From: Streptomyces durocortorensis
Lineage (GTDB): Bacteria; Actinomycetota; Actinomycetes; Streptomycetales; Streptomycetaceae
Assembly: GCF_031760065.1 (NCBI RefSeq)
Contig: NZ_CP134500.1
Location: forward strand, 6,758,001-6,822,000
Direction of reading: 5' to 3'
DNA length: 64,000 bases
Positions 10,001 to 16,982 of the stretch are shown piece after piece. Position numbers and translations under genes: made by a program. The notes under the pieces were generated by a model, which saw only the letters and a list, made by a program, of their open reading frames with translations, was not told the DNA's origin and did not search any database. The first letter of the stretch is position 1; each line of letters opens with the position of its first letter.

Positions 10001-11479
10001 CGGCTCGCCTTCGATCTGGACGAGATGGGCCATCTGTTCGTCGTCGGGTCGCCGCGCAGCGGCCGGTCCCAGACGCTGCGCACCCTCGCCGCCGCTCTCG
10101 CCGGAGCACACAGGTGCGCCGACGTCCACCTGTACGGACTCGACTGCGGCAACGGAGCCCTCCAGGCACTCGGCGTGCTGCCCCACTGCGGGGCGGTGGT
10201 GGACCGGGGCCAGGTCGAACGGGTGGCCCGCCTGCTGAACCGCTTGACGGCCGAGGTCGGCCGCCGCCGTGAACTCCTCGGCAGGCGGGGTGTCTCCGAT
10301 CTCGCGGAGTTGCGCCGCGTCCTGCCCGAGGAGGAGCGGCCCCCGCACATCCTGCTGCTCGTCGACCGGTTCGAGGCATTCGAGCGGGACTTCGCCAACT
10401 ACGACCAGGGCAGTCTGATGGACGCCATGACCCTCCTGATGCGCGAGGGCGCGAGTGTCGGTGTGCATCTGGTCCCGGCCGGCGACCGAATCCTCGGCCA
10501 GAGCCGGTTCTCCGCCTGCACCGAGGACAAGCTGGTACTGCGCTGCAACGACCGAGCCGACTACTCGATGGTGGGCCTCAACGCCCGCAACGTCCCCGAG
10601 GGACTTCCGGCCGGCCGCGCCGTCATCGCCAAGGACACCAACAGCGCCCAGGTCGCGCTGGTCCCCGGCACCGGACGGACCGACGCCACCGGCGCGGGTC
10701 AGGCCCAGGCACTCGCCGCACTCGCCGAACGTGTCGCGGAACGCGACGCCGACATACCCGCCGAGCGCAGACCGTTCCGTGTGGACGTGCTGCCCGACGA
10801 GCTGGATTTCGCGACGGCTCTCGCGCGCAGGCCGCGGAACACCTCTCCGCTGTGGGCGATGATCGGTGTGGGCGGCGACGAACTCGCCGCCATCGGCACC
10901 GACCTGTCGCGGGTGCCGTCCTTCGTGATCGCCGGCCCACCGAGGTCCGGACGGAGCACGGTGCTGCTCACCATGGCGAAGTCCCTGACCGATACCGGCA
11001 CGAAGATCGTGGTGATCGCGCCACGCAGTTCACCGCTGCGCGGCCTCGCCGGACAGCCCGGCGTGGTGGAGGTCTTCACCGACGCCGATGTCGCCGTCGC
11101 CGACTTCCGGGCCGCACTCGGCAAGGTCGACAGCCCGGCCGGAGCCATCCTCGTCGACGACGCGGAAATGATGATCAACTCCGAGCTCGACACCGACTTC
11201 GTCGCGCTCGCACGCGGCAGCGCCGGGGACGGCTGGGGGCTGATCGTGGCCGGCAACAACGAGGCGCTGCTCGGCGGCATCGGCGGCTGGCAGGCCGCTG
11301 TACGCCGCAACCGCTGTGGCGCACTGCTCGCGCCCCGGCTGATGGGCGACGGCGAACTCGTGGGGACGCGTCTGCCGCGCGGTCTCATGGGGCAGGACAC
11401 CGAACCCGGCCGCGCCCATCTGCAGCTCGGCGACGGCCGCTTCACCACGGTCCGCGTCCCCGCGACCACGGTGGACTGA
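7082..11479 (+). CDS. EssC/EccC-like type VII secretion ATPase with N-terminal FHA region (1465 aa)
   Basis: The start ATG at 7082 has AAGGAG 8 nt upstream; the open frame continues to 6986 without a ribosome site. Residues 1-~200 carry a ubiquitin/FHA-like part (VVELRGVGGADAGVVFRLSP, then YEIGSAASCRI). Two membrane segments lie at ~230-270 (LQLVLIFAPLMLAGVSFLFF). Three FtsK/SpoIIIE ATPase modules follow: Walker A GTTGSGKSE at ~648 with LVIDEFAS at ~755; GSPRSGRSQ at ~988 with ILLLVDRFEAF; GPPRSGRST at ~1285 with ILVDDAEMM. Modules 2 and 3 have degenerate P-loops. This order and length resemble Firmicute EssC (about 1480 aa) more than typical actinobacterial EccC (about 1300 aa). No eccB, eccD, eccE or mycP lies in the window. 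It is the motor expected to export the WXG100 proteins and the large cargo. Confidence 0.88.
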   Translation: MRLTVTAVDPEQGQTADIMIEADPEAPAGELAEQLYRRLRGGSPDTPPVLYHGATPLPADQPMAAAALRSGSLLSLDAPAPEAGPEPDGVVELRGVGGADAGVVFRLSPGDYEIGSAASCRIQLRAEGLAKTAARLKVHADGTATVRAADQDGVARDGTEARDWTPWPLGGVLTVGPVLLELSAPSVPDAALQPSDDGVGLDYNRPPRLLPPPVNNRFQLPVPPGKPARNKLQLVLIFAPLMLAGVSFLFFNNPRFLIFGVLSPVVALISQFSNKRRGKESYEDQLKEYEEKKAVLEQDVDEAVLAEQHARRLAAPDPASTLLIATGPRQRLWERRWRDDDFLLMRLGVADRPAYVELQDPAEPEHRRRVDRTTHAVPVTVPLRSSGVMGVAGGAAAEPLVRWLIAQAAVLHSPSDLRICVLSGTGGAERWSWVHWLPHCAPLGEDTISLVGASAESVGRRIAEITAVIAARQQAGDRAPRGGAVGEPDLLVVLDGARRLRSLPGVIQILRDGPAVGVYALCVDDEARLLPEECRAVALAGPKWLRAEHDHADPVDEVRMDAPTRSWCVGVARALAPIRDVGDDADENLLPASARLLDVLGLEPPTPDAVAARWVITARSTRAVIGEGVDGPFAVDLAADGPHGLIAGTTGSGKSELLQSLVASLAVANRPDELNFVLVDYKGGSAFAECEDLPHTVGMVTDLDTHLVGRALVSLGAELKRREHILARAGAKDIDDYTDKRTRSTDLAPMPRLVLVIDEFASMVRELPDFVSGLVNIAQRGRSLGIHLILATQRPSGAVTADIRANTNLRIALRTTDTGESRDIIDAPDSGQLSPRTPGRAHARLGHAALLPFQTGRIGGRRPDAPAADEDRPAPVLTELHWEALGAPMPRPDTQEDAFQPITDLSVLVDAVREAATRLAVPPARRPWLPPLPDTLALTDLPTPPEEGEAPEDGRLAPVAFGLIDVPTEQTRDRLAFDLDEMGHLFVVGSPRSGRSQTLRTLAAALAGAHRCADVHLYGLDCGNGALQALGVLPHCGAVVDRGQVERVARLLNRLTAEVGRRRELLGRRGVSDLAELRRVLPEEERPPHILLLVDRFEAFERDFANYDQGSLMDAMTLLMREGASVGVHLVPAGDRILGQSRFSACTEDKLVLRCNDRADYSMVGLNARNVPEGLPAGRAVIAKDTNSAQVALVPGTGRTDATGAGQAQALAALAERVAERDADIPAERRPFRVDVLPDELDFATALARRPRNTSPLWAMIGVGGDELAAIGTDLSRVPSFVIAGPPRSGRSTVLLTMAKSLTDTGTKIVVIAPRSSPLRGLAGQPGVVEVFTDADVAVADFRAALGKVDSPAGAILVDDAEMMINSELDTDFVALARGSAGDGWGLIVAGNNEALLGGIGGWQAAVRRNRCGALLAPRLMGDGELVGTRLPRGLMGQDTEPGRAHLQLGDGRFTTVRVPATTVD

Positions 11480-11603
11480 CCGACGCACGGCGTACCACCG
11501 CACCACAGCGCAGGGCCGGGAGGTCTCCGCACTGCCCCGGTCACCGGGGGAGGGGGGGCTTCCCGGCTCTCGGCGCTCCCGGGGCCCGGCACACGCACAC
11601 GAA

Positions 11604-11642
11604 GAGGGCCCTGCCGCTCCTCCAAGGAACGGCAGGGCCCTC
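11604..11642. terminator. Bidirectional hairpin terminator
   Basis: A perfect 13-bp stem (GAGGGCCCTGCCG and its complement) with a 13-nt loop lies between the convergent EssC-like gene and the unknown gene at 11660. There is no U tract, as is usual in Streptomyces. Confidence 0.8.
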
Positions 11643-11659
11643 CGCAGGAGCACCGCCGG

Positions 11660-12274
11660 TCAGCCGGCGGCCACCGGAGCCTCCTCGCCGAAGGCGAACG
11701 TCGAGGTGATGGCGTCGAAGAGGTCGCACAGCGGCTCGGCGAGCGGGATGTTCGGGCTGAAGCAGGTGATGACCAGGACCCGCTCGCCACCGGGTACCGG
11801 CACGAACGTGTGCGTCACCACCATCGTGTACGAGACGCCGTCGGAGATTTCCGTCTCCTCGATGCCGGACATCCGGCCGACCGGACCGACACCCGGCAGC
11901 GTCACCGTGGTGAGGGTGCGGTCGGGACCCTTGCGCCTGCGGCCCCCGGTGGCCGAAAACTGCCCGGCGATGCCCGTCGCGGAGAAGTCCTCGCCGGGAG
12001 GCGGTTTCACGCTGAAGACCATGAGGCCGGCCATCAGCAGACCGTCCTCGTACATGGCGGTCGTGCCCGCCGCATAGACGGCGCCGCGCATGCGAGCACC
12101 TTCCATGATCCGTCGCGCGCTGCGGAACGTCTGGTTGATGGCGTCCCGGGTCTCCTTGCGCGGAGCGTGCCGCAGCATCTCGGCGCGGCGCACGGCCAGG
12201 GTGTCCCCGTGCAGGTCGTACTCCGTCCAGTTCTCCGGGATGGCGATCCCGAAGGTGTGCGAACCAGTGGTCAT
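11660..12274 (-). CDS. Conserved protein of unknown function in the type VII locus (204 aa)
   Basis: The ATG at 12274 follows GAGGAG on the minus strand; longer open frames upstream have no start signal and are Arg/Pro-rich shadow. The product has no signal peptide. It opens with a mixed strand/helix part (SHTFGIAIPENWTEYDLHGD), then a helix rich in Arg, then a beta-rich core (YTMVVTHTFVPVPGGERVLV) ending FDAITSTFAFGEE. I do not recognise the family. It lies 119 nt downstream of the second WXG100-like gene in the same direction, so it is probably co-transcribed with it from the ECF promoter at 12775-12803. A cytoplasmic chaperone-like role similar in position to EspG would be a guess. Confidence 0.7.
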   Translation of the reverse strand: MTTGSHTFGIAIPENWTEYDLHGDTLAVRRAEMLRHAPRKETRDAINQTFRSARRIMEGARMRGAVYAAGTTAMYEDGLLMAGLMVFSVKPPPGEDFSATGIAGQFSATGGRRRKGPDRTLTTVTLPGVGPVGRMSGIEETEISDGVSYTMVVTHTFVPVPGGERVLVITCFSPNIPLAEPLCDLFDAITSTFAFGEEAPVAAG

Positions 12275-12393
12275 GGGACCGTTCTCCTCAGTCGGTTTCG
12301 GGCAGGGTTCATGAGGGCCGGGCAGGCGGGGACTGGTGACGCGCCGGGCAGGCGGGGAGGCGCCCGACCCGTCGCCCTGGGGCGGCCGGGGTC

Positions 12394-12726
12394 CTAGGAC
12401 GGCCGGGGTCCGCCCCCGCTGTTCGTCGCGTCCCGGCCCCCGCTCGGGCTGCCGCCCTCCTTGAGCGAGGAGCCCATCTGGCTGTCGAACTCGGCGAATG
12501 CCTTCACGATGGCGTCGCAGCCGTCCTTGAGGTCCTTGCTGTTCCGCTTGACCTGCACGCGCCCGTCCTTCCACGCTTCGTCGAAGTCGTTGCCGGGTCG
12601 GACCAATGGTGGTCCGACGTCCGCGGGGTTGTAGCCCGACGGCCGGGTGTCGATGAGTTCCACCACCCGGCCCAGCAGTTCGCCGAGACGTTGCACCTCG
12701 TCACCCGGCATCTCGATCTCGGCCAA
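12394..12726 (-). CDS. Second WXG100-like small protein, 110 aa
   Basis: The TTG start at 12726 is preferred because a strong AGGGAGGAG site precedes it; an ATG at 12711 is the alternative. The chain is mostly helical, with a central RPSGYNPADVGPPLV turn and a long second helix ending AEFDSQMGSSLKE. That ending matches the FDSEMGASLRK tail of the WXG100 protein at 6693-6989. A disordered tail (GGSPSGGRDATNSGGGPRPS) follows. There is no W-x-G. It is likely the heterodimer partner or a paralogous substrate of the EssC-like machine. It is transcribed leftwards from a predicted ECF promoter and is followed by the unknown 204-aa gene. Confidence 0.72.
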   Translation of the reverse strand: MAEIEMPGDEVQRLGELLGRVVELIDTRPSGYNPADVGPPLVRPGNDFDEAWKDGRVQVKRNSKDLKDGCDAIVKAFAEFDSQMGSSLKEGGSPSGGRDATNSGGGPRPS

Positions 12727-12774
12727 GGCTCCTCCCTCGTACGCGTCCTCCGGCGGGCACGTCCCGCCCCGCTC

Positions 12775-12803
12775 CACACGACCGCGCGCCCGGAACGGTT
12801 CAA
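12775..12803 (-). promoter_or_regulatory. Predicted ECF sigma promoter for the second WXG100-like gene
   Basis: On the minus strand TTGAACCG (12803-12796) is followed after 15 bases by CGTGTG (12780-12775). The expected transcript start is near 12768, about 42 nt before the TTG start. Confidence 0.7.
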
Positions 12804-12864
12804 CGGGCCGCCGGATCAGCTGCGTACGGGAGGCGGAGCGGGGCGGGGCCGGCCGCGGAGGCGG

Positions 12865-13344
12865 TCACGCGGGCTTGCGGACGAGCTTTCCGTCGGGCGA
12901 CACGGCGAACCACTCGCCGTCCAGGCCCTGCCCGTTGACGTCGCCCGGCACCATGTCGCCGACGTAGTAGTACAGCGGCCACTCCCCGTACGTGACCTGC
13001 ACGGCACCGCCCGCTTGCCTCGCCTCACGCAGCAGCGACCTCTCGACGCCCTTGCCCGCGGCGGCGGGGGAGTGGGTCGTCAGTGCGGGCCACACGGCGA
13101 TGCACTCCGCCGCACAGTTGCTGGTGGTCTCCTTGTCCTTGGTGAAGGCGTACAGGGTGCGGCCCCGTCCGTCGACCAGGATGGAACCGAGCTCGACGTT
13201 CGCCACGGTGACCTCGGTGCCGGACGCGGACCTGCCCGGTGCCTTGCGGCCGCCGGCGCTGTCGGTGGCGCCGTCGCTCCCGGAACCGCAGGCGACGAGT
13301 CCCAGGGCCAGGGGGATGGCGAAGAACGCCTTGCGTGCGTGCAT
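12865..13344 (-). CDS. Lipoprotein with secreted repeat (COG4315-like), 159 aa
   Basis: It starts at the ATG at 13344, behind GAGAGAGG. The N-terminus is a lipoprotein signal: MHARKAFFAIPLALGLVACG with lipobox LVAC at about residue 19. The mature part carries the 'secreted repeat of unknown function' pattern: LGSILVDGRGRTLYAFTKDK followed by NCAAECIAVWPAL, and a second half with YGEWPLYYYVGDMVPGDVNG and GEWFAVSPDGKLV. Proteins of this family sit on the outer face of the membrane; their function is unknown, though the Cys pair and aromatic residues have led to redox suggestions. It diverges from the CHRD gene at 13550, and each has its own predicted ECF promoter. Confidence 0.85.
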   Translation of the reverse strand: MHARKAFFAIPLALGLVACGSGSDGATDSAGGRKAPGRSASGTEVTVANVELGSILVDGRGRTLYAFTKDKETTSNCAAECIAVWPALTTHSPAAAGKGVERSLLREARQAGGAVQVTYGEWPLYYYVGDMVPGDVNGQGLDGEWFAVSPDGKLVRKPA

Positions 13345-13399
13345 GGTGATGACCTCTCTCGTACGTCGTGTGGAGCGGCGGGGCGTTGTCCCCGCGGCC

Positions 13400-13428
13400 C
13401 ACACGTGCCGCTCGCCCCGCGGGTTCAG
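13400..13428 (-). promoter_or_regulatory. Predicted ECF sigma promoter for the lipoprotein gene
   Basis: On the minus strand CTGAACCC (13428-13421) is followed after 15 bases by CGTGTG (13405-13400). The expected start is near 13393, about 50 nt before the ATG at 13344. Confidence 0.68.
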
Positions 13429-13473
13429 CGAGAGCGCCGCGCGGTCTGCCGACATCCCTCGTCGCGAACGGCG

Positions 13474-13502
13474 TTGAACCGTTCGGGCCGCCCGCGCGTT
13501 GG
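13474..13502 (+). promoter_or_regulatory. Predicted ECF sigma promoter for the CHRD gene
   Basis: TTGAACCG is followed after 15 bases by CGTTGG. The expected start is near 13509, about 40 nt before the ATG at 13550. It is divergent from the lipoprotein promoter at 13400-13428. Confidence 0.68.
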
Positions 13503-13549
13503 TCGACGCGAAGGGCACCAAGAGACCAACTTCCGGAAGGACGACAGAT

Positions 13550-14485
13550 ATGCGCAGGCTCACTGCCGCGGCGGGCGTCGCCGTGCTCGTCGCCGGCCTC
13601 ACCGGCTTTGCCGGTGTTGCCCCGGCATCGGCCGAGGACGGCCCCGGAGCCCGGGTCTCGACGGCCGCCGCCGAAGCGGCGCGGGCACCGGCGGTCTCCA
13701 TGATCGCTCGGCTCACCGGTGGCCAGGGCGTGCAGGGGAAGGACGGGTCCGCCGAGGAGGACAAGGACGGCAAGGCCGTCGCACTCGTCAAGGTCAAGGG
13801 CGACCGGGTCACCTTCGCCCTCACCTGGAACGGCATCAGCAGGCCGACACGCGGCCACCTCCACCAGGGCCAGGAGGGCAAGGACGGCGGAGTGAAGGCC
13901 GAGTTGTTCGGCTCGGCCATGCCCGCCTCGGTGAACTCCGCTGCCGGCCAGACCTCGATGTCCTCCGCCGCGCTCGCCCGGCGCCTGCGCAGCAGCCCCG
14001 GTGACTTCTTCATCGACCTGCACACCGAGGAGTCTCCCGGCGGCGCGGTGCGCGGACAGCTCCGGCTCCTGGAGAAGCCGGTGAACCCGCTCAGCATCAT
14101 CAGGGGCGGCACACTCCGCGCGCTCGCGGACGGCGGACAGGAGGTCTCGACCGGCGAGGCCGGCACGGCGGGCGACCCGGACGGACACAGCACCACCTTT
14201 CTGCGCCCGCGGCCGGACCGCGTCGACTACTCCATGGCATGGGTGAACATCGGACCGCCGCTGGCCGGCCAGATCCACGAGGGTGTGCTGGGCGAGAACG
14301 GCGACGTACGCCTCCCGCTCTTCGTCTCTCCCGTACCGAAGAACGTCTTCGCGATCTCCGGCAGCGTCAGCACCCCCGACGGCGAGCTGCTCGCACGCCT
14401 CAAGGGGAGCCCGACCGGCTTCTACTCGAACGTGCACACCCGGGATTTCCCCGACGGCGCCATACGGGGGCAGCTGTTCCTCTGA
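13550..14485 (+). CDS. Secreted protein with two CHRD domains (311 aa)
   Basis: The ATG at 13550 has GGAAGG 9 nt upstream; an in-frame ATG at 13499 would lie inside the predicted promoter. The Sec signal peptide is MRRLTAAAGVAVLVAGLTGF ending around APASA. Two CHRD (chordin-like) units follow: residues ~40-150 with TWNGISRPTRGHLHQG and IDLHTEESPGGAVRGQL, and ~170-311 with QIHEGVLGENG and NVHTRDFPDGAIRGQLFL. CHRD units are extracellular beta domains of unknown bacterial function. The gene is controlled by its own predicted ECF promoter, which places it in the envelope regulon of the sigma factor at 15694. Confidence 0.88.
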   Translation: MRRLTAAAGVAVLVAGLTGFAGVAPASAEDGPGARVSTAAAEAARAPAVSMIARLTGGQGVQGKDGSAEEDKDGKAVALVKVKGDRVTFALTWNGISRPTRGHLHQGQEGKDGGVKAELFGSAMPASVNSAAGQTSMSSAALARRLRSSPGDFFIDLHTEESPGGAVRGQLRLLEKPVNPLSIIRGGTLRALADGGQEVSTGEAGTAGDPDGHSTTFLRPRPDRVDYSMAWVNIGPPLAGQIHEGVLGENGDVRLPLFVSPVPKNVFAISGSVSTPDGELLARLKGSPTGFYSNVHTRDFPDGAIRGQLFL

Positions 14486-14573
14486 CGCTCACCGTCGGGG
14501 AGCCGATGGAAGTTTTTGAGGGGGGTGCGCGGGCAATCTTGCCTGCCCCGGCCCCCGGTGCCACTCTGCTTGC

Positions 14574-15578
14574 GTGTGGATCAAGCTGCCCTTCTCCAAG
14601 TCCCGGTTGTTCTGGGGCATTTTGCCCGTACCGCTCGGGCTGGCGGTGTTCCTCGGCATCCTGACGTTCGGCGCCGACGGGGCCGTCAGGGTGTCCAACG
14701 CGCCCGCCGACAGCAAGTACGTGAACATGGGGGCAGCCGTGCCGGTCCAGCGTCCCGCCGCCGGACCTGACGCGTCCACCGGTTCGTACACCGTCGACTG
14801 CGGCCGCAACGAACAGGGCCACTACAACATGGACAACGTCGTGATCTCCCCCGGCGTCGTGAACGGAGCCCACCACACCCACGACTACGTCGGCAATCTC
14901 TCCACCGACGCCTTGTCCACCGACCGGAGCCTGGCCGCCGCCGGAACCACCTGCGCGGGCGGCGACCGGTCCACGTACTACTGGCCCGTGCTGCGCCGCC
15001 TCGACCGTACCGGCGAGGGCCACCAGGCCGGCCCCGGCGCCCACGGGAACACCGGTGAGGCCGTTACCGCCTCCTCGGTACGGGTGGAGTTCCGCGGCAA
15101 CCCGGTCAGCTCGGTCGTCGGGATGCCCCGTTTCCTGCGGCTGATCACGGGCGACCCGGTCGCGGCCACCACGGAGAGCTCGAACGTCCGCGCCCAGTGG
15201 GGCTGTTCCGGCTACCCGGACCGGTTCGCCCGGAACTACGTGCGCTGTCCGCAGGGCAGCGGACCGACCCGCACCCTGGACTTCCCGAGCTGTTGGAACG
15301 GCCTCGCGACCGACAGCCGCGACCACCGTACGCACGCGGAGTTCCCCGCCGCGGACGGCGCCTGTCCACGGTCCACGTTTCCCGTGCCGCAACTGCGCAT
15401 CACTCTCACCTATTCGCTACCGGCGGGTACGCCGTTCGCCGTCGACTCGTTCCCGGAGCAGCAGCGTGATCCGGTCACCGATCACGCCATATTCGTGAAC
15501 GTGATGACCGAGGACCGCATGGCGGCCCTGGTGCGCTGCATCAACGGTGGCCGGCACTGCGAGTCCGGACCTCCGTGA
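14574..15578 (+). CDS. DUF1996 exported/membrane-anchored protein (334 aa)
   Basis: The GTG at 14574 is the first possible start and has no clear Shine-Dalgarno, so a short-leader or leaderless message is likely. An N-terminal hydrophobic segment (LFWGILPVPLGLAVFLGILT) acts as signal or anchor. The body carries the DUF1996 hallmark GAHHTHDYVGN, conserved Cys residues (VDCGRNE, TTCAGG, WGCSGYP, SCWNG) and the ending CINGGRHCESG. DUF1996 occurs in secreted fungal and actinobacterial proteins of unknown function. I see no ECF-type site upstream, so it may not belong to the neighbouring regulon. The 88-nt gap to the CHRD gene holds no obvious terminator. Confidence 0.85.
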   Translation: MWIKLPFSKSRLFWGILPVPLGLAVFLGILTFGADGAVRVSNAPADSKYVNMGAAVPVQRPAAGPDASTGSYTVDCGRNEQGHYNMDNVVISPGVVNGAHHTHDYVGNLSTDALSTDRSLAAAGTTCAGGDRSTYYWPVLRRLDRTGEGHQAGPGAHGNTGEAVTASSVRVEFRGNPVSSVVGMPRFLRLITGDPVAATTESSNVRAQWGCSGYPDRFARNYVRCPQGSGPTRTLDFPSCWNGLATDSRDHRTHAEFPAADGACPRSTFPVPQLRITLTYSLPAGTPFAVDSFPEQQRDPVTDHAIFVNVMTEDRMAALVRCINGGRHCESGPP

Positions 15579-15629
15579 CCCCCCGCACCAACCCGACAGC
15601 GGGCGATCGATCACACCTCGGTTCCGGCA

Positions 15630-15658
15630 TTGAACCGGTCCGGCCCGCCATACGTGTG
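15630..15658 (+). promoter_or_regulatory. Predicted autoregulatory ECF promoter
   Basis: TTGAACCG is followed after 15 bases by CGTGTG. The expected start is near 15665, about 30 nt before the sigma gene ATG at 15694. The match to six other sites implies that the sigma factor transcribes its own operon. Confidence 0.72.
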
Positions 15659-15693
15659 CACCGCGTCGGCCCAGGAGAGGACGGAGAGAATGA

Positions 15694-16266
15694 ATGGCGG
15701 CATTGTGGTCACGCAGTCGGCAGAGACAGGACACCGGTGACGAGGCACTGATCCGGTCCCTCTACGAGGAACACGGCAGAGCCCTGCTGGCGTACGCACA
15801 GCGGCTCACCGGGGACCGCAGCGCCGCCGAGGACGTCGTCCAGGAAACCCTGATCCGAGCCTGGAAGCATCCGGACGCTCTGGTCAACGGCAAGGGATCG
15901 GTACGCGGCTGGCTGCTCACCGTGGCCCGCAACATCATCACGGACCGGTACCGGGCCAAGGCGGCGCGCCCTACGGAGGTCGCCGAATCGGTGACCACCC
16001 AGCCCGTCGAGCGGGACCACGCAGACGCGGTGGTCGACTCGATGGTTGTCATGGATGCGCTCGACCAGCTCTCCCCGGACCACCGGGACGTGCTCGTGGA
16101 GATCTATTTCCAGGGCAGAAGCGTCGCTGAGGCCGCGCAGAGCCTCGGCATACCGCCCGGTACGGTCAAGTCCCGCTCACACTATGCGTTGAAGGCCCTG
16201 CGGGACATGTACGCGGACAGACCCAAGACAGTGGAACTCGTGGCGTTGAAGGGGGTGGCGGTATGA
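15694..16266 (+). CDS. ECF-family RNA polymerase sigma factor (190 aa)
   Basis: The ATG at 15694 follows ACGGAGAG; an ATG at 15690 is in another frame. Sigma region 2 spans residues ~20-90 (SLYEEHGRALLAYAQRLTGD, DVVQETLIRAWKHP, WLLTVARNIITDRYRAK). Region 4 spans ~125-180 (LDQLSPDHRDVLVEIYFQGR, then SVAEAAQSLGIPPGTVKSR). There is no C-terminal extension. Its stop overlaps the start of the anti-sigma gene (ATGA), so the two are translationally coupled. The autoregulatory promoter at 15630-15658 and six matching sites define its likely regulon of type VII and envelope genes. Confidence 0.93.
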   Translation: MAALWSRSRQRQDTGDEALIRSLYEEHGRALLAYAQRLTGDRSAAEDVVQETLIRAWKHPDALVNGKGSVRGWLLTVARNIITDRYRAKAARPTEVAESVTTQPVERDHADAVVDSMVVMDALDQLSPDHRDVLVEIYFQGRSVAEAAQSLGIPPGTVKSRSHYALKALRDMYADRPKTVELVALKGVAV

Positions 16267-16982
16267 GCACCAGGGAACACGACAGCGAACTGCTCGGCGC
16301 CTATGTCCTCGGAGCGCTCGATGAGCGGGAGGTGCGGGCCGTCGACCTACACACGGCGTCTTGCCAGAAGTGCCACGACGAACTGGACGGGTTGCGGGAG
16401 ATGGAGTCCGCGCTCGGCGAAGTGCCCCCGGAGGCGTTCCTCGACGGGCCCCCGGAAGGGGGTGACCTGCTGCTTCAGCGCACGCTGCGGCAGGTCCGCG
16501 ACGAAGGCGCCGGGCAGACGCTGCGGCGCAGGGCGGTCCTGGGCGCGGTCGCGGCGGTCGCGGCGGCAGCCGTCCTCGGAAGTGGTGTCCTGATCGGCCA
16601 GAACACCGGCGAACACTCCCCGGTGGCGGCCCCCCCGACACCCTCGGTCACGGCGACCCCGCCACCACCGGCGAAGCCGACGGGGGTGACGATCCGGGAG
16701 GGCCGCAGTGCCTCTACCGGCACCGAGATCAGGCTCCGGGTGACCCCGGCGGCCGACTGGATCCGCCTCAACACCTCGGTGGTGGGCATCCCGGCGGGCG
16801 AGCGCTGCCGCTTGGTGGTCATCGCGAAGGACGGGAGCCGCGAGATCGCGGGTAGTTGGCTCGTCGGCGACGAAACGAAGGGATCCAACCTCGACGGCTC
16901 GGCGGCCGTCCCCATGGACGACGTGGAGAAGGTCGTGATCGAGAACGACAAGGGCAAGGAGTACGTGTCCGTCGACGTCTGA
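16263..16982 (+). CDS. Membrane-anchored zinc-finger anti-sigma factor (239 aa)
   Basis: It starts within the stop of the sigma gene (ATGA). The N-terminal ZAS domain has the H-x3-C-x2-C motif HTASCQKC (about residues 29-36) and an upstream helix (LLGAYVLGALDEREV). One membrane span lies at ~96-117 (LGAVAAVAAAAVLGSGVLIG). A Pro-rich linker and an external beta domain follow (GTEIRLRVTPAADWIRLN, GERCRLVVIAKDGSREIAGS), resembling the C-terminal sensor domains of RskA-like anti-sigmas. It should hold the sigma factor at the membrane until an envelope signal releases it. The layout fits a regulator of secreted and cell-wall genes. Confidence 0.92.
   Translation: MSTREHDSELLGAYVLGALDEREVRAVDLHTASCQKCHDELDGLREMESALGEVPPEAFLDGPPEGGDLLLQRTLRQVRDEGAGQTLRRRAVLGAVAAVAAAAVLGSGVLIGQNTGEHSPVAAPPTPSVTATPPPPAKPTGVTIREGRSASTGTEIRLRVTPAADWIRLNTSVVGIPAGERCRLVVIAKDGSREIAGSWLVGDETKGSNLDGSAAVPMDDVEKVVIENDKGKEYVSVDV

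Noticed and set aside
12300..12330. TGAACC on the minus strand just before the 204-aa gene as another ECF promoter
   Set aside because: No CGT element occurs at the right distance, and the site is too near the start codon.
11660..12574. Extended 304-codon version of the 204-aa gene
   Set aside because: The extra 100 codons cover part of the WXG100-like gene and have no start signal. The ATG at 12274 has a GAGGAG site.
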